Assembly: GCA_029721435.1 (NCBI GenBank)
Contig: CM056592.1
Location: 35,847,611 to 35,911,610, forward strand
Direction of reading: 5' to 3'
Source of the DNA: Gymnothorax reevesii
Lineage: Eukaryota > Chordata > Actinopteri > Anguilliformes > Muraenidae
DNA: 64,000 nt
Part shown: one piece after another, positions 54,201 to 63,149 of the stretch
Layout: every line of letters starts with the position of its first letter
Numbering within the stretch: position 1 is the stretch's first letter
Translations under genes and position numbers: made by a program
The notes under the pieces: generated by a model
What the model was told of the DNA's origin: nothing
What the model saw: the letters and a program-made list of their open reading frames with translations, nothing else
Databases searched by the model: none

Positions 54201-57200
54201 ACTATTTTGGAATTGGGGTTGTAATAATACTGGGTGTTTCAAAAAGATGAACCCAATTCATAAAACTTGGTAACCCATTAAACCATTAGTAACTTTTTGT
54301 GTAATTGTCCCATGTTGCCATCAAGAAATATACTGCATTGAAATTGGGTCCATCTTTTTGAAACATGCTGTATTCCTGTGTGTGTGGTGGTGATTCAGAG
54401 GCTGTAACCAGATTGGAGTTCCCATCTCTGGCTTATAAATAGCTAGAAAGGCAGTCACACTATCTAGCATGTGGTTCATGTTTATAAAAAAAGAGAACAG
54501 AGCAAAAATTCTCTTGCTTTCTTGTCTTTTTGTCTTCTGACAAAGGATGTAAACCACAAGTTTCTGCCAAGAAGGGATCCCACAATGCAAAATTCCATGA
54601 AGGCAGGGAGGATGAGTCACTGCTCTGTCAAACAGGGGGAGGGCTTCTTTTGTCAACTGATTCATGGATGTTTTGGGAATAATTCACAAATGCAAGCTGA
54701 GAGATCGATGGGGGAGGAGTCAGATGGAAGTACTGAGCTCGTCTGCCTGGACGTTTGTGCGTCTGAACTTTGGAGGGAGCTCATATCGCAAGTATTCCTC
54801 ACAAAAGGCACCTCAAGGACCAGTGATGGTGTTTTAAAAGACAGGTTGGTCTGATTTATCACTCGTGATGAGCTGGGCTGAGTTTCCCATGAATTATTCA
54901 CAAACATCCCAGTCATCCTATGCACGTGGAAGAGAGGTTGCAATACGGTAGAACATCCTATAAACATAAAAACAGGTGACAAATTAATGGAAAAATTAAC
55001 AAACAGTCTTAGCGAGGTTGAGGGCTACCACAAGCTGCCAGATCAGCTTCAACACGCCTTAACATGAAGTCTACAAGAGTCAAGCTTAACTGGACGGATG
55101 GAGCACCTTTGCTCTGAGAGATAGTCCCCGATTTTGGCATTTTGATGATGGTGACAGAGGGCAGCATCAAACAAATTGTAAGATCTCCGGAGTCCCATAT
55201 GAATTCATCTGATGACTGTAGGAGGTGCTAAGGATCATTTTCATATTCATAAAACCATTCAGTGACCCGTTTGTGCCCTGTGGGGCTTTGGCCATTGCCA
55301 TCCAGCGAGACTGCACTCCCATCATGGTAGGAATGCTTTATCATAAGATACACACAGAATAACTCACCAGTGATTCGCAGTGACCATTCTGCCTTCAAGC
55401 AGACCAACCAATCCAAAGATGGAGAATGAACAGAAGCATTTATATTTGTTATGTTACTCCAGGCACTTTTTCATGTGTTTTCCTTTAATCTGTCATCGGT
55501 CTGTAGGCGTCTGTTTTGTTCCATGGTGCTCAGCACAGAAATAGGTCATTTATCTCCTTACTCATCGCAAAATTTCATCACAAGATGAAGCTCGCACGAA
55601 GAAAGATAAAAAAGGAGGGGAATTTATGGCAGCGTCTAAATGCACCCACATACACTTTGTACAGTACGTCAGCTGACAGATAATGAACTATTCTTTTACA
55701 ACATAACTGCATCTTTATAGCCGACAGTTGTGTAATTAGCAACCTGACGCATCTGTAATTCTTCATTCCCAGGACAGTTCTGTAATACTGATCCCAAACA
55801 CCGTGAACTTCGCACTTACAAACTACATTGCACAATAGTGCACACTTAATAAACTGTGAATCGCACTCTTAAAAAAAAAAGAAAACTACATTGCACCATG
55901 GTGCACGTAATAAACTGTTAATAAAGGTAATTCTGCAACTGTGAAGGACATGCGGACTTCTTGCCGTTATATTTATGCGATCTTCATCCACAAAAAGTAT
56001 CCCAAAGATACTGTGGTCTGCGTTTAACGGCGGTTAAACTCACCAATCATAGCAGTGTAGTAACCTGCTGCATGTAGGACCTCCGCAAACGTAGTTTCAT
56101 TGAGAGGGAGGCCTCCCACAGACCCCACGGCGAAATTGTGCGTGACCCCGTTACGCAGCCCGTGTCGCCCCGTCAGGATGGCAGCGCGGGAGGGTGAGCA
56201 AGTGGAAGCAGGCGAGTGGAAATCGGTGAACCTGGATGGAACAGATGGTATAAAACCAACGGAGACAACAAACAACACGTTTGGTCAAGAGTATTAACCC
56301 TCACCCCAAGATTCCATCGGGCGTGTATCTGCAGCATAACGTGACCGACGCTATTTTGCTCCGTCTTGCAGGCGACTGCATGTTCCACTGAGCGCGAAAC
56401 GTCAGCGTAGCATTCTGCAAGCTGATTCAATCGACCTGCATAGATTTAGCATATTTCGTTACTTTTTTCCAGGATATTTGTGCAATGGATATAAATGCTT
56501 TCTGTTGTTTTTTTCTGCTTTAATTGCATTTAATGTTATTTCCAACTTTGTTGCGCTGTAGCCTACTACAGTCCAGCCATGAACACCATAGATTAAAAAA
56601 AAAGTGCTTGTGTTTTGGTTAAAACAATATCGCAGACAAGTAGTTGAAAAGTAAATTATCAACAAATTTTATATCAAAGATTTGTGGCTAGTTTCTTTTA
56701 GTTAAAAGTGTACTCCCCTGGATAATTACTTACTGCCAGGCACGATCTGGCGTGCGGTTCCCATTAGCACAAATAATAACGTAGTTGAGTCCAATGACTG
56801 CATATGGTCGAACTATGGGAAACGTATCCCTGCTATATTCAGATCAGCGCGACTGCGGCCCGCCACGGCCAGAAATAGACTCGGCGCGTATTCTCAGCGA
56901 AGCACCGCTTCTAGGATGCTGCCGAGACGTGCCGTGGCGCGGCTGGTGGAATCACAACTGTAGAATGGCCATGATCAACTTCGATCAACCGTGTTGTGGC
57001 AGTAACATGGCCAAGACGCTCCCAGTGGAATCAAGGGGTAGAGCGCTAAATGATGCTATTGTTACTCAATGATGCAAGATATCAAAATCAAAGCTGTTGA
57101 AAACCCATCATGTGGTGACTTGTTTGCAAGAGCTCTAGCAGGGGAACTCTTTTAACCCCTTTGCGCAGAATACAAATATTGCCAATTTTTTCCTGTTATG

Positions 57201-58619
57201 CTCTAGCCTATTTAAGGATTTATAACTCAGTATTTGTCTCATAGAGACTTTGGAAAATTATTCCAGTGAAGCAAAACATTAGGAAAGTCAATTACAGAAT
57301 TTTTTAGGAATGAAATTTCAGAATCTATGAACACCAGCATCTATATCTGCACAACGAGGTAAACAATTTGCCACATGATAGGTTTTCAACAGCACAAGAT
57401 AATCAAATTTATATTTAAAAAAAACAAGTCGACATGGTCTACAACATCCCCCGCCAATCGTGCGCTTCTCATTTTCGAACTCAATCAAGGCCTTTATGGT
57501 CTGAAGCTACACACCATATTTGGTTACTGTATCTGTAGTAGTTTCTGAGTAAAGCTGTCCCCTTTATCTCGGACGGACGGACGGACGCACACACGGACGC
57601 ACGGACGGACGGACGGACGGACGGAGGTCAAACCTATATCCCCCTCCCACTTCGTGTTGGCGGGGGATAAAAATTATTTCAGTGCTCTAAGGGTTAACCC
57701 AACACACTATATCATCTGAAATACAACGTACCAGTGGCCCAGTTCTTACATGTTAGATGTAACTGCTGTATCGACTCAAATTTTTTTAAAATAAGCTCTG
57801 GAGGATGTATGAGAATATTTTCAAGTAAGATACAGCATTGTGGACATGACGACCATAATGATACAATACTTTGGAGTGAAATGCCGTAGGCGGCCTGGAA
57901 TAATGATAGAAAAGGATGAGTCACGTCGTCAAACCACGTTTGCGGTCCAAATGGCGTACTGTCAAGTAATTTGCGGTTATTCGAGCTGATCCAACAGTGA
58001 AAGTATCAAACTTCTGTTGAGTGTCAAAAGTGCTCATAGGTATTTGTGAAAAACGCAAAACAACAAAACAAAATGCTTCAATTGTTTGACGACCAGCAGA
58101 CGCTGATCTCCAAAATGAGACCGAAACATCAGCTCATATATAAAATGACAGTTTTCACGTAGCTGCACACCCTCAAGTGGACACCGTCTACCTGAACAGG
58201 AGAAACTTCAGGAAGCACAAGGTGCTCGATCAGCGCAACATTATATTAAGAGCCCCAGGTCTTTGAGTTTGTGCCTGTGATGTAATCCTGCAGTCGGATC
58301 TTAGACTTCACTGGCTGTCCGGAGTTATTTACACCTCTTATCAGCGGTGCTCAAGTACAGTAGATGCTTCCTGATACGCACTCACGGTGATCTCCCCGCC
58401 TCCACTCTCTTACCTCATCCCCAGCAGAGCCATCAGGTCCAAGTTGGGCGTATAACTCCTCCCAGCCGAGTTCACTCCAAGATCACCCCAGCCAATGTCA
58501 TCAGCCAGGATAATGATAAAATTTGGCTTCCTCAGGGCTCCATGTTGGCGAGTGACGTAATACCACAGGCCAGAGAGCAAAGCCCCGCAGAGCAACAGCA
58601 GTGTCGGCCCCGCCGCCAT
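41941..58619 (-). CDS. arsg: arsg, arylsulfatase G, complete coding sequence in 11 exons
   Basis: ARSG is a lysosomal sulfatase that removes 3-O-sulfate from glucosamine of heparan sulfate. Exons in order: 58619-58414, 56231-56044, 50488-50441, 45564-45453, 45263-45126, 44366-44170, 44076-43996, 43651-43543, 43455-43335, 43084-42994 and 42218-41941. The phases join without error into 1569 bp, 522 residues, against about 525 in human. A hydrophobic N-terminal signal (residues 5-22) is followed by metal-binding Asp40-Asp41 and CSPSR with Cys80, the formylglycine precursor. Lys133, His135, His247, Asp298-Asn299 and Lys329 complete the active-site set known from sulfatases. TAG and TGA stand in frame just before the ATG, fixing the start. 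Four N-glycosylation sequons are visible. All introns are GT-AG; those between exons 6 and 11 are short. It is tail to tail with wipi1, as in human. Confidence 0.95.
42994..43084 (-). CDS. arsg: arsg exon 10
   Basis: 91 bp, phase 0 in, one base of a Gly codon out. Encodes [18 protein letters not shown] and QYKAFYVTG, matching the ARSG C-terminal domain. The acceptor is CCTATTATAG, a weaker pyrimidine tract than its neighbours. Confidence 0.93.
43335..43455 (-). CDS. arsg: arsg exon 9
   Basis: 121 bp; completes a split Ser codon, ends in phase 0. Encodes [17 protein letters not shown] and [10 protein letters not shown], the conserved sulfatase DIFPT/DGxD blocks. Confidence 0.93.
43543..43651 (-). 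CDS. arsg: arsg exon 8
   Basis: 109 bp. Encodes [20 protein letters not shown], the sulfatase signature with catalytic Lys329 and the WEGG-R-P turn, then an ENSTS sequon. Confidence 0.95.
43996..44076 (-). CDS. arsg: arsg exon 7
   Basis: 81 bp. Encodes [19 protein letters not shown]. Asp298 and Asn299 are the second pair of metal ligands in the sulfatase fold. Confidence 0.95.
44170..44366 (-). CDS. arsg: arsg exon 6
   Basis: 197 bp. Encodes [16 protein letters not shown] with active-site His247, then [10 protein letters not shown] and ENTLIWFTG, all conserved in ARSG. A 170-bp palindromic MITE lies just 45 bp upstream (in gene sense) of the acceptor. Confidence 0.95.
44411..44580. mobile_element. 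Palindromic piggyBac-like MITE, copy d
   Basis: TTAACCCCCGGAGCGCTAAA to CAGCGCTCTAAGGGTTAA. The centre has GAGCTCCCGCAGGGGAGCTC and AAACAAGTCGCCACGTGATA; the left arm is partly deleted relative to copy c. In an arsg intron very close to exon 6. Confidence 0.9.
44581..45125. other. arsg intron, no recognised feature
   Basis: Between MITE copy d and exon 5. Nothing recognised. Confidence 0.5.
45126..45263 (-). CDS. arsg: arsg exon 5
   Basis: 138 bp between CCCCACAG and GTATCTAT. Encodes [20 protein letters not shown], close to the human [14 protein letters not shown] stretch. Confidence 0.95.
45453..45564 (-). CDS. arsg: arsg exon 4
   Basis: 112 bp between CTGCCCAG and GTGCGAGG. Encodes [17 protein letters not shown] and [11 protein letters not shown], the substrate-pocket segment of ARSG. 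Confidence 0.95.
45815..46978. mobile_element. TIR-bounded DNA transposon remnant with GGGGAC ends
   Basis: GGGGACACATTATGAAAAAC at the left and its mirror-type CATAATAGGTCCCC at the right, with an A/T-rich continuation (ACTTTTTCAGTTTTTGTGC versus AGAAATTGAAAAAAGTAGC). About 1.16 kb, no transposase frame. Superfamily not assigned; flanks give no clear duplication. Confidence 0.65.
46979..47756. other. arsg intron, no recognised feature
   Basis: A stretch at 47340-47375 recalls a tRNA A box (TGTAGCTCAGTCAGTGGCAC) but no B box follows at the expected distance. Confidence 0.45.
47757..48440. mobile_element. Outer MITE with an inner palindromic MITE nested inside
   Basis: Outer inverted ends: AATTACACCAGAAGTGTATT and ACTCCTAGAAGTG at the left, mirrored by CACTTCTAGGAGTAACAGAC and TTCTGATTACACTT at the right. 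Inside, 47797-48014 is a separate palindrome: ACTCATTGGGTGCATCTCTA to GAGATGCACCCATTGAGT, with CCCCTAAAAAT/ATTTTTAGGGG inner arms. The nesting gives relative age: outer first, inner later. Confidence 0.8.
48441..49064. other. arsg intron, no recognised feature
   Basis: No repeats with clear ends or exon-like reading noticed. Confidence 0.45.
49065..49212. mobile_element. Short palindromic MITE with AAGCCGCTTTCAC ends
   Basis: TAAAGCCGCTTTCACGCTGG at the left, CCGGTGTGAAAGCGGCTTA at the right. The arms continue with ACGACAGATT, CATTCAAAGTCA and GCG mirrored, so nearly the whole 148 bp can fold as one hairpin. Confidence 0.9.
49213..50440. other. arsg intron, unclassified
   Basis: A 126-codon minus-strand frame (49667-49287) and a 105-codon minus-strand frame (50326-50009) are open but match no family I recognise and lack exon context. 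They may be decayed mobile-element sequence. Confidence 0.4.
50441..50488 (-). CDS. arsg: arsg exon 3 (48-bp microexon)
   Basis: Acceptor CCTTGACAG, donor GTGAATATG. Encodes [15 protein letters not shown] plus the halves of two Gly codons. Lys133 and His135 are catalytic in sulfatases. It is easy to miss because of its size, but phase and motif both demand it between exons 2 and 4. Confidence 0.93.
50810..51760 (-). pseudogene. Tc1-like transposase, frameshifted
   Basis: On the minus strand, in order: an HTH remnant near 51720-51640, [14 protein letters not shown] block near 51380 (first catalytic Asp), a QQDN block near 51110 and [16 protein letters not shown] near 51000 (third catalytic residue, Glu), ending GDATLW and a stop at 50810. 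Several frame changes and stops separate the blocks. More decayed than the transposase at 14307. Confidence 0.85.
51893..53948. mobile_element. About 2-kb insertion inside the Tc1-like element
   Basis: The Tc1-like sequence breaks off near GATGCCAG (51892) and resumes near CAGTTAACTT (53947). The insert includes the minisatellite-bearing element at 52820-53565. Exact ends and superfamily are uncertain. Confidence 0.55.
52820..53565. repeat. CCCCCGCC-ended element with a 156-bp minisatellite
   Basis: Inverted ends GTCCCCCGCCGC and GGCGGGGGAC. A CCGT/ACGT tetranucleotide patch (52866-52915) is followed by four units in which ATATCTCAAGAACGAAT recurs at 52935, 53091, 53247 and 53403, exactly 156 bp apart. 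Each unit holds an inverted GGTGACCTT...AAGGTCACACC pair. Because 156 is a multiple of three, the array leaves a 304-codon plus-strand frame (52761-53675) of 52-residue repeats; this looks like a by-product, not a gene. Confidence 0.85.
54229..54373. mobile_element. Short mariner-like MITE with GGGTGTTTCAAAAAGATG ends
   Basis: Left TACTGGGTGTTTCAAAAAGA then TGAACCCAATTC; right GAAATTGGGTCCATC then TTTTTGAAACATGCTGTA. About 30-bp inverted ends and TA at both edges. It sits 6 bp beyond the Tc1-like element. Confidence 0.85.
54374..56043. other. arsg intron, no recognised feature
   Basis: Several frames of 60-127 codons (for example 54471-54854) are open on both strands but resemble no family I know. 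Confidence 0.45.
56044..56231 (-). CDS. arsg: arsg exon 2 with the formylglycine motif
   Basis: 188 bp between CCATCCAG and GTGAGTTT. Encodes [20 protein letters not shown], then [20 protein letters not shown] and a NET sequon. Cys80 of CSPSR is the residue that the formylglycine-generating enzyme oxidises in all active type I sulfatases. Confidence 0.96.
56232..57033. other. arsg intron, unclassified
   Basis: A GC-richer patch at 56840-57030 differs from its AT-rich surroundings, but no bounded element or exon was recognised. Confidence 0.4.
57152..57362. mobile_element. Second TTAA-type MITE family, copy 2 (nested)
   Basis: TTAACCCCTTTGCGCAGAAT start; related to 40157-40360 along its length. 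The target TTAA belongs to the host MITE stem, so the insertion point can be read directly. The right-hand TTAA has decayed to GTAA. Confidence 0.8.
57425..57672. mobile_element. CCCCCGCC-ended element with a GGAC tetranucleotide tract (nested)
   Basis: ATCCCCCGCCAA at 57446 and TTGGCGGGGGAT at 57657-57668 are inverted. A (GGAC)n/(ACGG)n tract occupies 57575-57626. Ends and tract type match the element at 52820-53565, here without the 156-bp units. Confidence 0.75.
57698..58413. other. arsg intron 1, no recognised feature
   Basis: Sequence between MITE copy e and exon 1. Nothing recognised. Confidence 0.45.
58414..58619 (-). CDS. arsg: arsg exon 1 (start codon)
   Basis: ATG at 58619-58617 with AAA before and G after (good Kozak context) and in-frame TAG and TGA just upstream. 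Encodes [19 protein letters not shown] (signal peptide or anchor), then [18 protein letters not shown] with Asp40 and Asp41. Donor GTAAGAG. Further non-coding 5' exons, as in human ARSG, are possible but not identified. Confidence 0.94.
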
Positions 58620-59979
58620 TTTCTATCAGGAGCGCGTCTGTGGAGGTGACACAGAGGAGAAAAATAAAATGAATAACACCAGACGACACTGTCAGCAATA
58701 TCCCCCGCCACCACAGAATTCCGTTTTCGAACCCAGTGCCGGTCATGACTAGTGGCAAGCAAATACCCAAAATACTTTTATTTATCGAGGTCAAGGAGTT
58801 GCTGAGAAAATCTGTTCCCACTCATCCGGACGAACTGACAGACACAGGGACAGACAGGCAGATGGACGAAGAAGCTCTGAGGCAAAAATCCCTCGCACCA
58901 CTTTGTACTGTAGCTCGGGATTAAAATTTGTACTAAAAGATGCCTACCGAGCCTTGGTAATTGAATCCATGTATACCGAACTATGGTACTCATTTTTGGC
59001 TGGTCCTCGAGATCCTTCCTTTATCCATAGACTCTTAATTTAAATGGCAGACAAAGAAAATGACGCAGAGAAACCAAGGAAAGAACAGTCTATCCACGCA
59101 CCGGACAAGGCAGTGATTCCACAAAGTAAATATTTTCCATGTGTGCAAACAGTGACCGCTGTTATTCTTTTAGACTGTGACACATTTTTCCCCGCCGTGA
59201 TCTATGCGTCACAAATGGAAGCCACTTACACAGTCATTTTCGAGCGTTTAGTGGGACGCACGAACACTATAGACCACAGGTCTGCGTGGTTTCACACTTG
59301 TTTGTGATTTTATTTCTACTGGCCGAGTCGATCGCCGATCTGAATCCAACTGAAAATATATTTTACGCACCAATTAGGAGACTGATGGGGAAAAAAAAAA
59401 TTCCCTGAAACAAGCAGGAACTGGAGATGGTTATAGTACAGACCTGACAGAGCATCACCAGGGAAGATACCCAGTGTTTGGTGATGTCTGTGCATCACAG
59501 ACTTCAAGCAGTCATTGCGTACAGGGATACGTGACCAAATATTAAAAAGAATTACAATATTCCACATTATGTTTAACTGTCCAGTATTTTTTATACACTC
59601 AAAAATGGGAGGAGCATGTACAGAAGGTGCCGTCATTACTGAGTGACTCAACTGACATGGATGAAAACAGCCTTAAATTAAAGCTTGCAGTCTGCGCTTC
59701 TACCTCTTTCTGACGGTATCCTTTCACACCCAAGGGCTAGAGAATAGAACCACAATAAACTAGAGACCATCTCGCGAAGGGAACACACCAGCGGCTCTTC
59801 GTACCACCGAAACTTCCGCTGCCCTTCCTTAGACCACACTCACCTTTGAACTCAGCCTTCAGTTTGATCGTAACTGGACACCTATAGAGTTTCATGACTA
59901 CATGCTTCTTGCAGGGTTGTGACACTATCGCAGTGACAAAATCTGTCCGCAAACAGCCATATAAACTCCTGGAAAAGTA
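58620..59979. other. Region upstream of arsg start, promoter or 5' intron
   Basis: No other gene recognised. The immediate upstream sequence has a GCCGCCATTT-type patch but no clear CpG island or core promoter that I can support. Confidence 0.4.
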
Positions 59980-60182
59980 CACTGTAAAAAAAAAAAAGAA
60001 GTTGTCTCAACTGAAAAAAATTAGCGTCCAGGCTGCCTTAAAATTTTAAGCTCATTGAACTTGAGATGACAAGTTGAGGTAATATTCAACTTATAATCTT
60101 ACATTCAGTTAACTTGAAATTCTAAGGCAGCCTGGACACTAACTTTTTTCAGTTGAGACAACTATTTTTTTTTAACAGTGTA
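59980..60182. mobile_element. Palindromic MITE with ACACTGTAAAAA ends
   Basis: ACACTGTAAAAAAAAAAAAG then GTTGTCTCAACTGAAAAAAA and AGCGTCCAGGCTGCCTTA at the left; TAAGGCAGCCTGGACACTAA, TTTTTTCAGTTGAGACAAC and AACAGTGT at the right. About 70-bp arms around a 70-bp centre. Confidence 0.9.
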
Positions 60183-60540
60183 CTCATAGCCGCTTCTGTG
60201 GCGTCACCCCCAAGAATACGCAAGATTTGCTCAAAACCCCCAAACCAGCTCACTAAATGCAGCACAGATCTTCACACTAAAGGTATGCAGAAACCTGTAT
60301 TCATTCGTCTGAGTGACCTTATTGTTGCCAATTTTGCTCACTAACCTCAATTGTCACTCTGGCCACAGCCAGCCATTACAGAAATTTACACTTCTAAAGA
60401 AACCGATGATGGGTGATCGAGAGGCTCAAAAACAAAGGTGACCAAGCCCTTGCGGTGGCCATAATGCATGTCTGAGCAGTCTTTCCTCAATTAGACCTGC
60501 TCCTGCTTTTGAAACCTTCGTCATTGTTGAAAGTTGATAT
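60183..60540. other. Upstream of arsg, no recognised feature
   Basis: Nothing recognised apart from short frames. Confidence 0.4.
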
Positions 60541-61560
60541 TTTGAAAAAAAAAAAAAACACAAGAGGCCTGTCGGCCTAGAGAGCTCCGCTGAGGATGAG
60601 TGAAATGTCCATGTCATAACTTGAATTCAGAAATCCTTGAAAGCTATTGCAATTTTAACACATATGACACATTAATGAAAGACTGAAAAAATGAGCACAA
60701 ACACTGATTTTCTAAGTCCAAAACGCTGAATTTCTCAAAAACCTGGGACTTGGAGTTTCTCATTTTCGCAGGGGATAATCAGAACATAATAAGAAAGGCT
60801 CACAACAAATTATGAAAAAGTTATCATTAGAGATATTAATGAAAGACGAAAGAAAATCAGTGTTTGTGCTCATTTTTTCGTCTTTCATTAATATCTCTAA
60901 AACTGTCAGATAACTTTTTTCCATAATTTGTTGTGAGCCTTTCTTTTTATGTTCTGATTATCCTCAGCGAAAATGAGAGACTCAAAGTCCCAGGTTTTTG
61001 AGAAATTCAGCATTTTTGACTTAGAAAATCAGTTTTTCTGCGCATTTAAAATTTTAGAATTTTCTCATTTTCACAGTGAATATTCAGAATATCATAAAGA
61101 AGGCTCAAACTACATTATAACAAAAGTTATCAGGCAGTTTTTGAGATATTCAAATTTGAAGTGAAATGTTGTCGCTGGACGGACAGACAGACGAACGCCG
61201 GACAACTCGACAATAGAAAAGCTCTGTTGACTGCTGACTATGGTCACAGCAGAGCAAAAAAGTTATCAGACAGTTTGATATGAAAGAAAGACTAAACAAA
61301 TGGGAACAAACAATGATTTCATTGTCCAAAATGCCGAATTTCTCAAAAACCGGGACGTAGAATTTTCTAATTTTCACAGTGAATATTCAGAACATCATAA
61401 GGAAGGCTAACACTAAATTAGGAAAAAAGTTATTAGACAGTTTTTGAGAAATTCAGATTTGAAGTGAGAAGTTGACACCGGATGGACAGACAGACGGATG
61501 CCGGACAACTCTGCATTAGAAAAGCTCCGCTGACTGTGACTGTCGTCACAGCGGAGCTAA
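60541..61560. repeat. Compound repeat with inverted and direct segments and a terminal hairpin
   Basis: 60690-60840 and 60862-61025 form an inverted repeat (AAACCTGGGACTTGGAGTTT mirrored by AGACTCAAAGTCCCAGGTTT; GGCTCACAACAAATTATG mirrored by CATAATTTGTTGTGAGCC). Related direct segments follow at 61055-61255 and 61320-61560. Both contain ATTCAGA-CATCATAA, GACGGACAGACAGACG-like patches and CCGGACAACTC. The last ends in AGCTCCGCTG...CAGCGGAGCT, a 10-bp-stem hairpin at about 61526-61558. Confidence 0.75.
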
Positions 61561-63149
61561 TAAATGAATAAATGAATAAATAGTGCCAAGATACCTGTAA
61601 TTATGTAGAAAACATTTCTTAACCATGGGTAGCTACCCACATGGTGAACTTGTCAACCAAAATATCACAAAAAAAGGAAGGAATTATTTCAGCCTGGATC
61701 ATTTTTAAAGTCTTTTCCCTCCCATATTAAACCTAGATATAGTTAATATTCTTACTGCAGACAAACCTGTCCCCAGATAAAAGGAATCCAGCATCATTTA
61801 CCCTCTAAGTTATCCTTGGCACACAGGGGGTCCTCCAAAATTGAATTTATGATTTCTGTCCATGAAAATATGAATATTTAAGAGGCCGATAACATTGAAA
61901 TGAGAAGAGATAGACCAGTTTGATGGCAGATTCTGAAAGTTCGGACCCCAAATACCCAGGGTAGAATTTTTTTAGCCCAAAGCCCCATTTTATTAACGAA
62001 GTATTAGCCCCAGAACTCCCTAGAAAATTAATGTTTGCAAAAAACTCGGCATGGACCCCCATTTTTGTGCCGTATCTCAGAAACCCTTAGGACTTGAAGC
62101 CATAAATTTTGCCTCAGTTCATAAAATCAGAGGTACTCTCAAAGAATATTTTGGCCGATTCTGAGTCCATGTCCGAGGAAGATTCCTTAACTTTGCTTGA
62201 GTTCATATGGAATGACCTTTTTGTAGCGAGGGAAGATAATCTAGTAACCATAACTCCAGCCTTCAACGACACAAACTACCCTCCCTAACCCAATGATGGT
62301 AAAATTGATGGTCATTAAATTACTGTCTAATCTTGATCAAATCACTGTATCTGTATAGAAAATACGAAGATCATAATTGCAACCTTTCTCTTTCTTATGA
62401 ATGTGTGTCGTGAACACCATATTTTTCAATGATGACACACACGCTATACACACACACCCAATACCAAAACTAGAGCACCAAGGGCCCTGAAGGTTACCGG
62501 CAGTTACAGCTGCAACAGTAGAAAAGTAACTAGCATTAGGCCGCGGATTCAACAGGAAGCCAACACAAATTCTTGCGAAAGCAACATGTTGTCTACACGA
62601 TACTGGCATTAAAAAGCTCCATCTGCGAAAAAATGAAACCTGTTTTTTTTGCAAATTTCCGCGGTGATGGCGAATGGTCCTGTACCACTGCAAATCAATT
62701 CATGGTTCTTCAAATCAATTCTTCCCATCGGGCAACTCGACTGAGCGGTCACATTTTTTCATGAGTGAAAGACATAAAAAAGACAAAATATAATCTTTAA
62801 GAAGTCTACATCATGAAATCCGATTAGATTTTTTTTTTAACCTGAACTTTCACTGTCGTCTACTGTCAATTTGTGAAGTGCGCCCTCTTCTCAATTCACT
62901 TCTGGTTCTTGCTCTGCTTTCAGACAATGATTTTTTTTACACAACACTGCCACCGAGTGGGTCTTATTCGTATTATTCTTTCTATTACATGATGCTAATA
63001 GGAACAAACATCCAAAAATGGGTTTTGACCAGTTTTTATTGCTGCAACTGATCGCGAAAAAAGGTTGACCTTGCGGTCAATTATATACGGGTTAGTACCT
63101 AGTACATACTAATGTGTAAAGACATTAAACGAGGAAATAAATAGATTGA
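61561..63149. other. Upstream of arsg, no recognised gene
   Basis: A 118-codon minus-strand frame (62693-62337) is open but without recognised homology or exon context. The AATAAATGAATAAATGAATA patch at 61558-61580 is simple repeat. Confidence 0.4.

Larger units (their letters stand above)
50587..54223 (-). mobile_element. Tc1-like transposon, 3.6 kb including a 2-kb insertion
   Basis: TA-flanked ends: CAACCCTAACTCCAAAATAG then TTGGGACA at the left, TGTCCCAACT-type mirror ending TTGGAATTGGGGTTG at the right. Subterminal pieces ATTGTGAATAAAATCAAAAA and TGATTTTATTCACAAT pair. The left 1.3 kb and right 0.27 kb are Tc1-like; 51893-53948 is foreign insertion. Lies in the arsg intron between exons 3 and 2. 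Confidence 0.88.
57034..57697. mobile_element. Palindromic piggyBac-like MITE, copy e, with two nested insertions
   Basis: Outer remnants: AGGGGTAGAGCGCTAAATG at the left and CAGTGCTCTAAGGGTTAA at the right, with arms GTTGAAAACCCATCATGTGG and GCCACATGATAGGTTTTCAA. At the TTAA inside its stem (GAACTCTTTTAA) a second MITE is inserted (57152-57362), and the host stem resumes ACAATTTGCCACATG. A third element is at about 57425-57672. Confidence 0.85.

Noticed and set aside
62337..62693. 118-codon minus-strand frame upstream of arsg
   Set aside because: No recognised homology and no splice or promoter context; could be repeat-derived.
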